Source: Aeoliella mucimassa (GTDB lineage Bacteria; Planctomycetota; Planctomycetia; Pirellulales; Lacipirellulaceae). Taken from it: a stretch of DNA of 64,000 bases. The notes under the pieces were generated by a model. It did not search any database. It was not told where the DNA came from and saw nothing but the letters and a program-made list of their open reading frames with translations. The position numbers and the translations under genes are program-made. Below are positions 21,233 to 30,178 of this stretch, in pieces; position 1 is the first letter of the stretch; each line of letters opens with the position of its first letter. The DNA lies in contig NZ_CP036278.1 in assembly GCF_007748035.1 (NCBI RefSeq), forward strand, positions 2,170,001 through 2,234,000. Direction: 5' to 3'.

Positions 21233-22867
21233 TCATTTGAAAGCATCGACAAATTGGAATTGCCCTCCATCGAATAATCCCAAGTCGCTCAGTTTCAGCT
21301 CGGGGATCACCAGCAGTCCCATGAAGCTGAGCGTCATGTAAGGTGCGCGTAGCGGAGAGCCCCACTGCTTCACGGTTTTGTCGAGCGTCGCGTATGCTTC
21401 TCCTACTTCGGCGCAAGTGCCGGTTGCCATTAACCCTGCGACTGGCAGCGGCAGTACTTCGGCGATGCCTTGTTCCACCGACGCGGCGCTGAGGCCACCA
21501 TGGCTTTCCATCACCAGATTGATCGCCGCTTCGAGGTCCGCATCGCAAGTTCCCACTGCAATCACGTTGTGCGAGTCGTGGGCGACGCTCGAAGCGAGGG
21601 CACCCGCTTTGAGGCCGAAGTTCTTGATGAACGTCATTGCCGGCAGGGCAGGGCGGTAACGATTGACGATCACCAGTTTGAGAATGTCGTTCTCGACATC
21701 GCAAACGATCTCGCCCCGCTCTTTCTTGGCAGGCATCTCCAGGCAATTGGTCACTAGCTGGCCATCGATGGCCTCGATGACTTTGATGGTCTCCGCGTAG
21801 CTCGCCCGAACCGATAGTTCGATGGCCGAAACCTTGCGTGCCTGGAAGCGATTGACGATTTCGGGCTCGACGCGAGCTAGCGTGGTCGACCCCTTCTCGG
21901 CAACGCACTCTCCGTTGATCCAGGTACGCAGAACGTTGAATTCTTCCAGCGAATCGACCTCGATAAAGTCGGCGGGATCTCCTTCACGCAATAACCCAAC
22001 ATCAAGCGAGTAATGCTCAACTGGAGTCACGCAGGCGGCGGTCAATGCATCGTATAGATCGGTACCTGCGGCCACCGCGCGGCGGACCAGCGTGTTAATG
22101 TGACCAAGCAACAGTTCGTCGGGATGCTTGTCGTCGCTACACAGCATGGTCATGCCGGGGTGTTCGCTGATGAGCGAAACGAGCGCGTCGAAGTTACGCG
22201 CGGCCGATCCTTCGCGGATCGAAATCTTGCAGCCGGCCGCCAGTTTGTCGAGGGCTTCTTCTTTGGTAAAGCACTCATGATCGGTCGTGATACCAGCCGC
22301 TATGTACTTGGCGGCTTGCTCGCCTCGCAGTCCGGGGGCGTGCCCATCCACCGGCTTGCCCGCCTTCTTGGCAGCGGCCACCTTGGCCAGGCAATCGGGA
22401 TCGCCGTACAGGATGCCGGGGAAGTTCATCATCTCGCTCAGGTAGCCGATCTTGGCTTCGGCGAGCAACTGCTCGACCTCGGCGGTGGTGATGGTTGCCC
22501 CAGCGGTTTCAAACTTGGTAGCCGGCACGCAAGAAGGAGCACCGAAGCAGAATTTGAACGGCGTTTTCGACGCGCTCGCTAGCATGTACTCCACCCCCGC
22601 GACCCCAAGCACGTTGCCGATTTCGTGTGGATCGCTCACCGATCCAACCGTGCCATGCAGTACCGCCGCGCGGGCGAACTCGGTCGGCACCAGCATCGAG
22701 CTTTCGACGTGCACGTGGGCATCGATAAAGCCGGGCAACAGATAGGTGGTTGGCTTCTCGTCGGCATAGGGGGTAATGCTCACGATGCGGGAATCTTCCC
22801 ACACCACTTCAGCGGGAGCGACGGAGCGGTTGGCAATGTCTACTACGTTAGCAATCAAACTTGGCAT
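21233..22867 (-). CDS. ade: Adenine deaminase
   Basis: A 544-residue amidohydrolase that converts adenine to hypoxanthine and ammonia. Metal-binding and catalytic motifs are LLPGFIDAHVHVESSML, SDPHEIGNV, DGHAPGLRG, TTDHECFT and CSDDKHPDELL. The C-terminal AdeC domain carries AHDSHNVIAVG and FMGLLVIPELKLSDLGLFD, typical of the family. The length matches bacterial adenine deaminases (540-600). Its product is a substrate for the hypoxanthine phosphoribosyltransferase encoded at 31.1 kb. It lies upstream of the Ser/Thr kinase on the same strand with a 28-base gap, so co-transcription is plausible. Confidence 0.95.
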   Translation of the reverse strand: MPSLIANVVDIANRSVAPAEVVWEDSRIVSITPYADEKPTTYLLPGFIDAHVHVESSMLVPTEFARAAVLHGTVGSVSDPHEIGNVLGVAGVEYMLASASKTPFKFCFGAPSCVPATKFETAGATITTAEVEQLLAEAKIGYLSEMMNFPGILYGDPDCLAKVAAAKKAGKPVDGHAPGLRGEQAAKYIAAGITTDHECFTKEEALDKLAAGCKISIREGSAARNFDALVSLISEHPGMTMLCSDDKHPDELLLGHINTLVRRAVAAGTDLYDALTAACVTPVEHYSLDVGLLREGDPADFIEVDSLEEFNVLRTWINGECVAEKGSTTLARVEPEIVNRFQARKVSAIELSVRASYAETIKVIEAIDGQLVTNCLEMPAKKERGEIVCDVENDILKLVIVNRYRPALPAMTFIKNFGLKAGALASSVAHDSHNVIAVGTCDADLEAAINLVMESHGGLSAASVEQGIAEVLPLPVAGLMATGTCAEVGEAYATLDKTVKQWGSPLRAPYMTLSFMGLLVIPELKLSDLGLFDGGQFQFVDAFK

Positions 22868-23170
22868 CGGTCGAAGAATCGTTCTAAAGGCAAGGGCTAT
22901 CCATCAAGCTAGCAAGCAACGAGGCACAGGCACCTCACCAAGATTGCCGCTGGCTAATCGACCGCCAACCTACCGGGAATTGGCGTCGCGCTCCAGCAGT
23001 GCCAGCATTTCGAATGAGAAAATGTCAAACTTTTCCGAAAGTATCGACTTTGACGATGCCGATACCATCTTGCAGGTACGAAATCCTGGGGGGCCAGGAC
23101 ATTTCGGTGGAAGTTTGCGCCATCCGGTATGTCCAACGATCTTGATTAGCCCTCCCCAAGGATTAGATCG
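22868..23170. other. Intergenic region between ade and the Cys-rich protein gene
   Basis: About 300 bases separating divergent genes. ORFs across it are not protein-like. No repeat, RNA gene or clear terminator is seen. It presumably holds both promoters. Confidence 0.35.
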
Positions 23171-24664
23171 ATGCGACTTCACAGCACTAGCATCTTTGCC
23201 ACCACGATGGTGGTAGCACTATCGGTACTTTCTCCCTTTGCCATTGGCCAAGAACTGCAGTGGGTGCAATCCACTCGGCAGGAGCCTACCACGCGTACCG
23301 TGGCCCGCCCGGCTACGTCCGCGAACACGGCTGTTCAGGCGACTTTTCGGCAGCCAACGCAGTTTAAGCAGCCAGCAACCGCCCGACCTTTGAAGCGGCC
23401 AGAGCCTCATCAGTATCAGACGGCGGAGTCTCGCGCTCGGAAAACCGCTATGCGGACCACCGTCGGCGTGCTTCCGACGCAGTTCACCGAGCCCGAAGAA
23501 CTGCCGGCCATGCAGCCCACCGAAGAAGACTACGTCGTGGGTGAATACTACGGCGACGAGATGATGTCGGGCCCGATGCTCATGGGTGAAGTCGGGTGTG
23601 GTGTTCCCGAGCCGACGTGCGGGGCGACTCCCTTTGGCTGTGGCGACGCTTGCTATGCGGCTGAGCCAGGTTGTTGTGCCGGCGACATCATGTTTGGCGA
23701 AGCATCTTGTGCTGCAGGCGGTGCTTGCAGTTGTGGCGGAGCCTGTGGTTGCGGTGGTGGCGGCTGCGGCGACGTTTGTTACGACGGCTGCGGTAGCATC
23801 TGCGACAACTACTGGGACTGCGACGACTGCTGCGACACGGTTCCTTGGCCCGAAGCGTTGTTCGGATTCGAGTCGCGCGGTTGCACCCCGATCCTGTGGA
23901 TTCCGCCCGTCAAGGAGTTCACCATCTTCGGCGGTGTGCAAGGTTTCAAAGGTCCGCTCGACTTCAATCGCGACGGCGGCAACTTTGGCTTTCACGAAGG
24001 ATTCAACATCGGTGGCAAGATGGCCTGGCTCCCTTGGCCCGGTCTCGGTTACCAATTTGGTTACCAGGCGACTCAGAACCAACTCCACGGCGATGCAGTG
24101 AGTGCCTCTGACGATTCGCACTCGCAGCATTTCATCACCACCGGTCTGTTCCATCGCAATCGTTTTGGATGGCGGTACGGCGTGGTCTGGGACATGCTTC
24201 GCGACGAGCGTCAAATGTCGAACGACTTTGGACAGATCCGCGGCCAACTCGGTTGGCGGTATCCCAACTGCCGCGAGTTTGGCTTTCAGTTTGCAACGCA
24301 CTCTAACGAAAGTGCAGTCGGCAACACACTGTTTAAGGCCGCCGATCAGTACTTGTTCTACTACCAGGTGAATGGTCAGCATGGTGGCGACTGCCGGGCG
24401 TTTGCCGGATTTACCGGTGACTCGAACGGCGTGCTCGGCACCGACTTCCACGTGCCACTGAACAATCGGTGGTCGCTCAGCGGTAACTGGACCTACATGA
24501 TTGCCGAAGGTGGCACCGAAGGGGCCGGAGCACGCGACGAAGCCTGGAATCTCGGCATGAGCCTGGTCTGGCACTACGGTTATCGCGCCAAGCAGGCGAG
24601 CAATCGTCCGTTCCGCCCAATGTTCGATGTGGCCAACAACGGCAGCCTGATCGTCACCGAGTAA
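23171..24664 (+). CDS. Secreted cysteine/glycine-rich outer-membrane-like protein, unknown function
   Basis: 497 residues, with AAGGA nine bases before the ATG. A signal peptide (about 1-26) ends at AIGQ. Residues ~27-140 are a polar linker. A region of about 95 residues (about 140-240) holds 19 cysteines and many glycines (for example CGGACGCGGGGCGDVC). The rest (about 250-480) alternates aromatic and polar residues in a pattern like an outer-membrane beta-barrel (FTIFGGVQGFKGPLDF, LGYQFGYQATQNQL, WSLSGNWTYMIAEGG). Similar proteins with this barrel-like tail are frequent in planctomycetes, though I cannot assign a function. The Cys-rich part may be disulfide-bonded or metal-binding. Confidence 0.7.
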   Translation: MRLHSTSIFATTMVVALSVLSPFAIGQELQWVQSTRQEPTTRTVARPATSANTAVQATFRQPTQFKQPATARPLKRPEPHQYQTAESRARKTAMRTTVGVLPTQFTEPEELPAMQPTEEDYVVGEYYGDEMMSGPMLMGEVGCGVPEPTCGATPFGCGDACYAAEPGCCAGDIMFGEASCAAGGACSCGGACGCGGGGCGDVCYDGCGSICDNYWDCDDCCDTVPWPEALFGFESRGCTPILWIPPVKEFTIFGGVQGFKGPLDFNRDGGNFGFHEGFNIGGKMAWLPWPGLGYQFGYQATQNQLHGDAVSASDDSHSQHFITTGLFHRNRFGWRYGVVWDMLRDERQMSNDFGQIRGQLGWRYPNCREFGFQFATHSNESAVGNTLFKAADQYLFYYQVNGQHGGDCRAFAGFTGDSNGVLGTDFHVPLNNRWSLSGNWTYMIAEGGTEGAGARDEAWNLGMSLVWHYGYRAKQASNRPFRPMFDVANNGSLIVTE

Positions 24665-24675
24665 CCAAAAGTTAC

Positions 24676-25518
24676 ATGCAACGAATCCCATTTCACCATT
24701 CGTGGCCCTACGTAGCGTTCGTACTCGTCACGATGACTTGTACTGGCTGCGTGAGCCTTTCGCAAAGCACGGTGGGGCTGGTAGAGGAGACGATTCTCTA
24801 CCAGCCTTCCAACGAGCTGGACTATGCTCGAGTTCCTTCAGAACTTGAGTATGAGGAAGTGGAGATTCAAACTGCCGACGGGGTTCAGATCGAAGGTTGG
24901 TACTGCCCGGTGGAGAATCCTCGAGCGGTGGTGCTGTTTGCCCATGGCAATGCCGGCAACCTGGCCCATCGTAGCGACTTGCTACTTACTTGGACCAAGC
25001 GGTTACAGGTGAGTGTCTTGGCGTTCGACTATCGCGGCTACGGCAATAGCGAAGGCACCCCAAGCGAAGCAGGTCTGGTCGCCGACGCCCGAGCAGCTCG
25101 CGCCTGGCTCGCCAAGCGTGAGGGAATCGACGAGCAACAAGTGGTGCTCTATGGCCGCTCGTTGGGTGGGGCGGTCATGGTGCAGGTCGCCGCCGAAGAT
25201 GGCGCTCGCGGACTGATTCTCGAGAGCACCTTCGATTCGTTGTCGGAGCTGGCGGATAGCAAGTTTCCGATGCTCGGCGTGGGCCAATCTCTCAGCAATC
25301 AGTATCCTTCGGCTGAGCTGATCGGCAATTACCGCGGGCCGCTGCTCATGGCCCACGGTACCGACGACAACACGATTCCGATCGAGCACGGGCGAAAACT
25401 GTTCGCCGCGGCCAACCAGCCGAAGCAATTCATCAAGATCAACGAGGCAGATCACAACTGGTTTCCGGAGTTCTCCTACCTGCTCACGGTTAGCCGGTTC
25501 CTGGATGAATTGCCATAG
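24676..25518 (+). CDS. Lipoprotein alpha/beta hydrolase
   Basis: A 280-residue protein starting 11 bases after the previous gene. A lipoprotein-type signal (hydrophobic stretch ending CTGC) would anchor it to a membrane. The hydrolase fold shows the oxyanion strand VVLFAHGNAGNLAHR, the nucleophile elbow GRSLGG, the acid in MAHGTDDNTIP and the histidine in EADHNWF. This matches the ABHD13/ABHD17-like serine hydrolase group, whose members are esterases or depalmitoylases. Its natural substrate is not evident. Confidence 0.88.
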   Translation: MQRIPFHHSWPYVAFVLVTMTCTGCVSLSQSTVGLVEETILYQPSNELDYARVPSELEYEEVEIQTADGVQIEGWYCPVENPRAVVLFAHGNAGNLAHRSDLLLTWTKRLQVSVLAFDYRGYGNSEGTPSEAGLVADARAARAWLAKREGIDEQQVVLYGRSLGGAVMVQVAAEDGARGLILESTFDSLSELADSKFPMLGVGQSLSNQYPSAELIGNYRGPLLMAHGTDDNTIPIEHGRKLFAAANQPKQFIKINEADHNWFPEFSYLLTVSRFLDELP

Positions 25519-25563
25519 GTCATGGTATCCTAGGTGTTTTGCCACCTAAATCGAGCCCGCACC

Positions 25564-26037
25564 ATGCTCCGCAAGATCCTCTCCTGCAAGTCATGCAGCT
25601 ATCGCACCGTTGCAGGTCTTGACGACTTGGTCGCTAGGTTACGACTCGTTGGCCAACTGCGGCGCGATAAAGATCCGGACGAAGGCATCGTCGCGGCGTT
25701 GCTCGCCGAGTATGCGGCGCTGATGACTTGCCCCACGTGCAAAGCGATCGGCTTGCAAGCATCGGATGCCGACGACGACTGGCAAGACGAGGACGACTGG
25801 CAAGCGGCTGTGTTGTGCGAAGTTTGCCGGAAACCGATTGATCCAGAGCGTCTGGAGTTCTTGCCGGATACCAAGCGATGCACGGAATGCCAGCATAAAA
25901 CCGAGGCGGGAACGTTGCCCGACGACGATCCGGAGTTCTGCCCTCGCTGCGGTGCGTTGATCGAAATCCGTGTGAGTCGCGGTAGCGGGCTCACCCGTTA
26001 CAAACGGTTTTGCACCGGTGGGTGTGTGATCCGCTAG
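25564..26037 (+). CDS. Zinc-finger protein with TraR/DksA-type C4 motif
   Basis: 157 residues from the ATG at 25564 (an in-frame start ten codons earlier looks less natural). Four cysteine pairs are present. The first is KSCSYRT/LRKILSCKSC near the N-terminus, followed by LMTCPTCKAIG, then an acidic spacer (DADDDWQDEDDW). CEVCRKPIDPERLEFLPDTKRCTECQ resembles the DksA/TraR zinc finger, and a final FCPRCG with a distal FCTGGC forms another site. The coiled-coil tip aspartates of real DksA are not seen, so an RNA-polymerase role is uncertain. It may be a nucleic-acid-binding zinc ribbon protein. Confidence 0.7.
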   Translation: MLRKILSCKSCSYRTVAGLDDLVARLRLVGQLRRDKDPDEGIVAALLAEYAALMTCPTCKAIGLQASDADDDWQDEDDWQAAVLCEVCRKPIDPERLEFLPDTKRCTECQHKTEAGTLPDDDPEFCPRCGALIEIRVSRGSGLTRYKRFCTGGCVIR

Positions 26038-26043
26038 CGGCGG

Positions 26044-26499
26044 CTACTTCTTAGCAAGCTCGCCGATGTCCTCGTTCCAGAGTTCTGGGTAGTGATCGAC
26101 AAAGTCCTTCATCAAGGCAATGCATTCCGCGTCGTTCACGATCTCCAGTTCCACTCCGCGACTGCGAAGATACTCCTCGGGGCCGTGGAAGTTGACGTTC
26201 TCGCCAACCACGATCTTGGGAATCTTGTAGAGCAGGGCGGCACCGCTACACATATCGCAAGGCGATAGCGTGGAGTACAAAATGCTGCGGCGGTACTCGT
26301 CCGGACTCAACCGCCCGGCGTTCTCCAAACAGTCCATTTCGGCATGCAGGATCGAACTGAACCGCTGCTCACGACGATTATGCCCGCGACCGATGATCTC
26401 GCCATCGATAACCAACACCGAGCCGATGGGAATTCCACCCTCTTCGGCCCCCAGGTGGGCTTCGGCAAGTGCGGCAGCGAGAAATTGATCGTGAGCCAT
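26044..26499 (-). CDS. Nucleoside deaminase, cytosine deaminase-like
   Basis: A 151-residue protein of the CDA/tRNA-adenosine deaminase fold. The zinc ligands and proton shuttle are in ILHAEMD and SPCDMC. The short size, LSPCDMCSGAALLYKI and the C-terminal helix (MKDFVDHYPELWNEDIG) are very like the fungal-type cytosine deaminase that makes uracil from cytosine. Uracil would feed the phosphoribosyltransferase (upp) at 33.1 kb. It is convergent with the zinc-finger gene with only six bases between stops. Confidence 0.88.
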   Translation of the reverse strand: MAHDQFLAAALAEAHLGAEEGGIPIGSVLVIDGEIIGRGHNRREQRFSSILHAEMDCLENAGRLSPDEYRRSILYSTLSPCDMCSGAALLYKIPKIVVGENVNFHGPEEYLRSRGVELEIVNDAECIALMKDFVDHYPELWNEDIGELAKK

Positions 26500-26679
26500 C
26501 GATGATTCTCTGGTTGGAACGTGTGCTGTTCAGAGCGAGGTCAAACCAATCGCTCTCTATGTTAAAGGATAGCAGGCTTATTGGTTCACCTAGCAGTTGA
26601 AAGCGGTCAATTGCCTGGTAAAGGGCTGCTACTAACCCTCTTAACTCGACCCGATCGACAGGGTGGGTGAAGCCAATTC

Positions 26680-28458
26680 TTAGTTTCTTCGGGCCGACGC
26701 GATAATGCGTCGTGGTTTCACCGCGTCGGGATCGATCGGCAGCTTAATAATGAACAGCGTTCCCTCACCCACTTTTGAAGTAAAGTCGATCGTCCCGTGA
26801 TGACGCATCACTGCTTGATAGCAGACCGAAAGGCCTTGGCCGGTACCTCGGCCGACCTCTTTCGTGGTGAAGAAGGGCTCGAAAATGCGCTCTCGAATAG
26901 GAGCCGAGATGCCGCGGCCATTGTCTTCGACTTCGATCACTACTTGGCGGTCCTCCACTTTAGTGCGGACATGAATCATGCCATGGATGCCGGTTTGTTC
27001 GTGCTGTTCAGCTAGCGCGTCGCCTGCATTCACCAGCAAGTGCATCACCACTTGAATCATGTCGCCTGGGATGGTTCGCACGCTCGGCAAGTCGGGGCAG
27101 AGATCGGCCTTCAGGTCACCACAATGTCGCCAACGGTTGGCCGAAATGGTCACCGCATCACGTACCATTTCGTTCAGGTCGGTCGCAACGAAGTTCTTCG
27201 TGCCAGGGTGAGTCATAGCCCTCATCGCCCGTACGATATCAATCACTCGGCGAACCGCGTCCATCGCATCGCGAACTGCCTCGGGGGAGTCCTTGCAGAG
27301 TTCGGTGAACGACTCCGATTCCAAGTGCATGGCCAGTTTCTTGGCTTCGGTTTCACGCTGCTCAGCTGGCAAGGCAAGCATTTCGCGACATTGAGTCGCC
27401 ACCTGCACCATCGACCCGACTGCGTCGTCCAGGTATTCGATATTGCTAGCCAGGCACTGCATCGGAGTATTGATCTCGTGGGCAACCCCTCCCGCGAGTT
27501 GGCCGAGTGATTCCATCCGCTGCGCGCGGGCGAGTTCGTTTTGAATGCGTTTCGTGTCGGTGATGTCTTGCAGCAAGATGACTGCCGAGGGTTCGTTGTC
27601 GGCAACGTGTTTCATGACCGATCCCGAGTAGTTTACCGAGAGCCATTTGCCTTCACGGGTGCGACAGCGAAGATCCGAGACCGAGAGCTTGCCCTTGGCA
27701 AATAGATCGGTGATCAGCACTTGCTGAACATCCACAGTGCTGGCAAATCCGCCTGATTGTTCTTGCCCCTCCGAAGGGACAAACATCAAGGCGAGATTCT
27801 GGTGAATTAGCTCGAACTCCGTGTATCCAAGATGCGAGCATACCGAACGATTCACGCGGCGAATCAATCCGTCGCGGTTCACCACCAGCAGCATATCGAT
27901 CATCGAGCCAATGATGTTATCGGTATATTCCTGGCTTTCGCGAATCTCTCGCTGGGTTCGGCGAAGTTCGGTATTCGAGACTTCCAGCCACTCAAATGCG
28001 GTTTCCATCCGTTCCTGAGTTGCAACCAATTCAGCCCGTTCCTGCTTCAATTGATTAATGTGCAGATGTTGCAGCGAGACATCCTGGATGGTTACCAGGG
28101 CGTAAGCCGAGTCTTTACCCATTAAGCGTGCTTCCGCTTGTTGCACCATCATTGCCAGTGGCACTCCAAACCGCGGACGAATCGGCAGGAAATGTCGGTG
28201 GAGCGAAGCGGAGAATACCGCTGGTAAACCCGTGTCGAAAACCTCGCGCAAACGTTTTTCGTAGAGTGTCTGGTAGAGGTTGGGAAAGAGCGTCGTGAGT
28301 TTCTCTCCAGTGGCTTCTGATGCTTTGATGCCGGTCCAGGCAGCGAGTGTTGCATTCCATTTGCAAATGCGTAGGTCGACATCCACGATCATGGACCCAA
28401 TGGGTAATAGGTCGAGCATCGCGGTGTTGTCTTCGATTTCAATCGAGGGCCGGTTCAT
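26680..28458 (-). CDS. Cytoplasmic PAS-domain sensor histidine kinase
   Basis: 592 residues from the ATG at 28458; the frame extends five codons to a TTG. No transmembrane helix is present. A first PAS-like domain (about 8-130, IVDVDLRICKWNATLAAWTG) and a coiled-coil (about 130-175) lead to a second PAS domain (about 180-300, VVNRDGLIRRVNRSV). The phosphoacceptor helix has GGVAHEINTPMQ with H327. The ATPase domain shows the N box (HLLVNAGDAL), G1 (EVEDNGRGIS) and G2 (GRGTGQGLSV). No response regulator is adjacent. A CheC-like gene lies 50 bases upstream on the same strand, suggesting a joint signalling module. Confidence 0.92.
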   Translation of the reverse strand: MNRPSIEIEDNTAMLDLLPIGSMIVDVDLRICKWNATLAAWTGIKASEATGEKLTTLFPNLYQTLYEKRLREVFDTGLPAVFSASLHRHFLPIRPRFGVPLAMMVQQAEARLMGKDSAYALVTIQDVSLQHLHINQLKQERAELVATQERMETAFEWLEVSNTELRRTQREIRESQEYTDNIIGSMIDMLLVVNRDGLIRRVNRSVCSHLGYTEFELIHQNLALMFVPSEGQEQSGGFASTVDVQQVLITDLFAKGKLSVSDLRCRTREGKWLSVNYSGSVMKHVADNEPSAVILLQDITDTKRIQNELARAQRMESLGQLAGGVAHEINTPMQCLASNIEYLDDAVGSMVQVATQCREMLALPAEQRETEAKKLAMHLESESFTELCKDSPEAVRDAMDAVRRVIDIVRAMRAMTHPGTKNFVATDLNEMVRDAVTISANRWRHCGDLKADLCPDLPSVRTIPGDMIQVVMHLLVNAGDALAEQHEQTGIHGMIHVRTKVEDRQVVIEVEDNGRGISAPIRERIFEPFFTTKEVGRGTGQGLSVCYQAVMRHHGTIDFTSKVGEGTLFIIKLPIDPDAVKPRRIIASARRN

Positions 28459-28508
28459 GGTAGTCGGGGGCAATCAGGGCGTTCGATTTGCAGGAAGGGG
28501 TTTTCCTG

Positions 28509-29102
28509 TTATGCGGTGGAGTACTCTTTGGCAACCGGGGCGATTGTCTCTTGATAAAAGGCCAGCAGTAGAGTCCCGCGGATTTCGCGTGAGCGTATCT
28601 GCAGCGACAAGTCTGCTGCCAAAAGCTGAATCGCCTCAGCCTGTGTTGGTAATTTCGCTGCGAGACGTTCCTGCAGTTGACCGTCGAGATAGAAGCAAGG
28701 GCCTTCGTAGTACAGTTGGTCGTCGATCAAGCGAGCGACGGAGCTCAGCACTCCATTGAGTACGATGTTCCCCACCTCGGAGAGCACACTGGCCTGTTCG
28801 AAGAGGGCGATGTCGCGGGCGGCTGGGTAACCCGCCAGCAGGGCAGCCATTGCTCGACTGTTCGCGGTGGGAAAAAGAAGCATCGCCTTGCCACAGACCT
28901 TGCCCTTGAACGACTGCAGGATCGTGGCCTGATCCACGATGAGTTTCGGCAGCTCATCCACCGGCAAACGGTAGATTTCACATACGTCCAAGTGCACATA
29001 GCAGCCTACTAGCTCTGCGAGCGATTCAGCCGCCCGAGCAGCGCCGGTGTCGACCAGTTCGGTCGACAATTCGTGAGGTTCAAACGGAAGATGCATGGAC
29101 AT
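28509..29102 (-). CDS. CheC-like phosphatase/chemotaxis-family protein
   Basis: 197 residues from the ATG at 29102; the open frame runs to a TTG at 29300, but the extra 66 residues are polar and lack conservation signs. The CheC-family phosphatase signature [DS]xxxExxN, 22 residues, then P is matched exactly: SVLSEVGN with E109 and N112, and P135. CheC, CheX and FliY dephosphorylate CheY-P. Only one such site is seen, and no CheY, CheA or flagellar genes are nearby. It directly precedes the PAS histidine kinase, so it more likely works in that kinase's pathway (inference). Confidence 0.75.
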   Translation of the reverse strand: MSMHLPFEPHELSTELVDTGAARAAESLAELVGCYVHLDVCEIYRLPVDELPKLIVDQATILQSFKGKVCGKAMLLFPTANSRAMAALLAGYPAARDIALFEQASVLSEVGNIVLNGVLSSVARLIDDQLYYEGPCFYLDGQLQERLAAKLPTQAEAIQLLAADLSLQIRSREIRGTLLLAFYQETIAPVAKEYSTA

Positions 29103-29404
29103 TGAAGCCGAGTGAGGTGCCTGGCCCCAGGATGGGTCGTTGGGTGGTTCGTCTGGTGAAAGATAAGTCGCCAGCCGCGGTTTACTGAAATCTTCGTATT
29201 CCCCCGGCGGGCAATCCTCTGGACGTTGTAGCGGGAGTGTCAGCGGTAACGATTGTGACACCTCGACCGCCAAAGTTTGGTCCCCAACGACCTCGGGCAA
29301 TTCCGCTGTGGCGGACGCCCGTACTTCTCTAGCAACTCGCCTGTGGGGTCGCTAGACTGGACCGGTATTCAACCGAGTTCCTTCCCTGTTTTACGGTCCC
29401 ATCG

Positions 29405-30142
29405 ATGCCCGACGTCAAGAGAATAGCCATGTGGTCCGGGCCGCGAAATATTTCGACGGCCCTAATGCGATCCTGGGGAAGCCGGCCCGACACAGTGGTG
29501 GTCGACGAGCCATTGTATTCCCACTATCTGGTGCACACTGGATTCACCCATCATCCCGAATGGGATTTGATCATCCGCCATCACGAATCGGATTGGCAGA
29601 AGGTCGTGGAAACGTTGCTGGCTCCATTGCCGCAGAATAAGACCGTGTTTTACCAGAAACACATGGCTCATCACCTGTTCGATCACATGTCGCTCGATTG
29701 GACCGAGCAGCTAGTCAACGTGTTTTTGATTCGCGACCCGCGGGATATGTTGCTCTCACTCTCTGAGTTTTTCCCTCAGCCTGCGATCGAGGAAACTGCG
29801 CTGCCGCAACAGGTGAACCTTTTCCGCCGCGAGCAGCAACGTACCGGCAAGACTCCTGCCGTGATCGACTCTCGCGACGTGTTGCTCAATCCCCATGGGC
29901 TTCTGGAGCAACTGTGCGAAGCAGTGGGAGTGGACTTTGATCCCTGCATGCTTACCTGGGAAGCGGGGCCGCGCGATACCGATGGCATCTGGGAGAAGCA
30001 CTGGTACTCGAATGTGATCGAGTCGACCAGTTTTGGAAACTATCGACCCAAGATGGCCGACGTGCCTCCCCATTTGCAGGAGCTATATGCCGAGTGCCAG
30101 GCACTTTACGACGAGCTTGCCGCGCATAAACTCATGCCCTAA
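29405..30142 (+). CDS. Sulfotransferase-like protein paired with an aminotransferase
   Basis: 245 residues. The opening RIAMWSGPRNISTALMRSW resembles the PAPS 5'-phosphosulfate loop, and FLIRDPRDMLLSL resembles the 3'-phosphate-binding strand of sulfotransferases. No signal peptide or membrane helix is seen, so it is cytoplasmic. It lies 36 bases before a class IV aminotransferase on the same strand. In some animals (sea urchin, amphioxus) a sulfotransferase-like protein is annotated as branched-chain aminotransferase-like, which suggests an old functional link between the two. The acceptor is unknown. Confidence 0.75.
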   Translation: MPDVKRIAMWSGPRNISTALMRSWGSRPDTVVVDEPLYSHYLVHTGFTHHPEWDLIIRHHESDWQKVVETLLAPLPQNKTVFYQKHMAHHLFDHMSLDWTEQLVNVFLIRDPRDMLLSLSEFFPQPAIEETALPQQVNLFRREQQRTGKTPAVIDSRDVLLNPHGLLEQLCEAVGVDFDPCMLTWEAGPRDTDGIWEKHWYSNVIESTSFGNYRPKMADVPPHLQELYAECQALYDELAAHKLMP

Positions 30143-30178
30143 ACCACGACACATCACTTAAAGACCAACGATCTTCTT

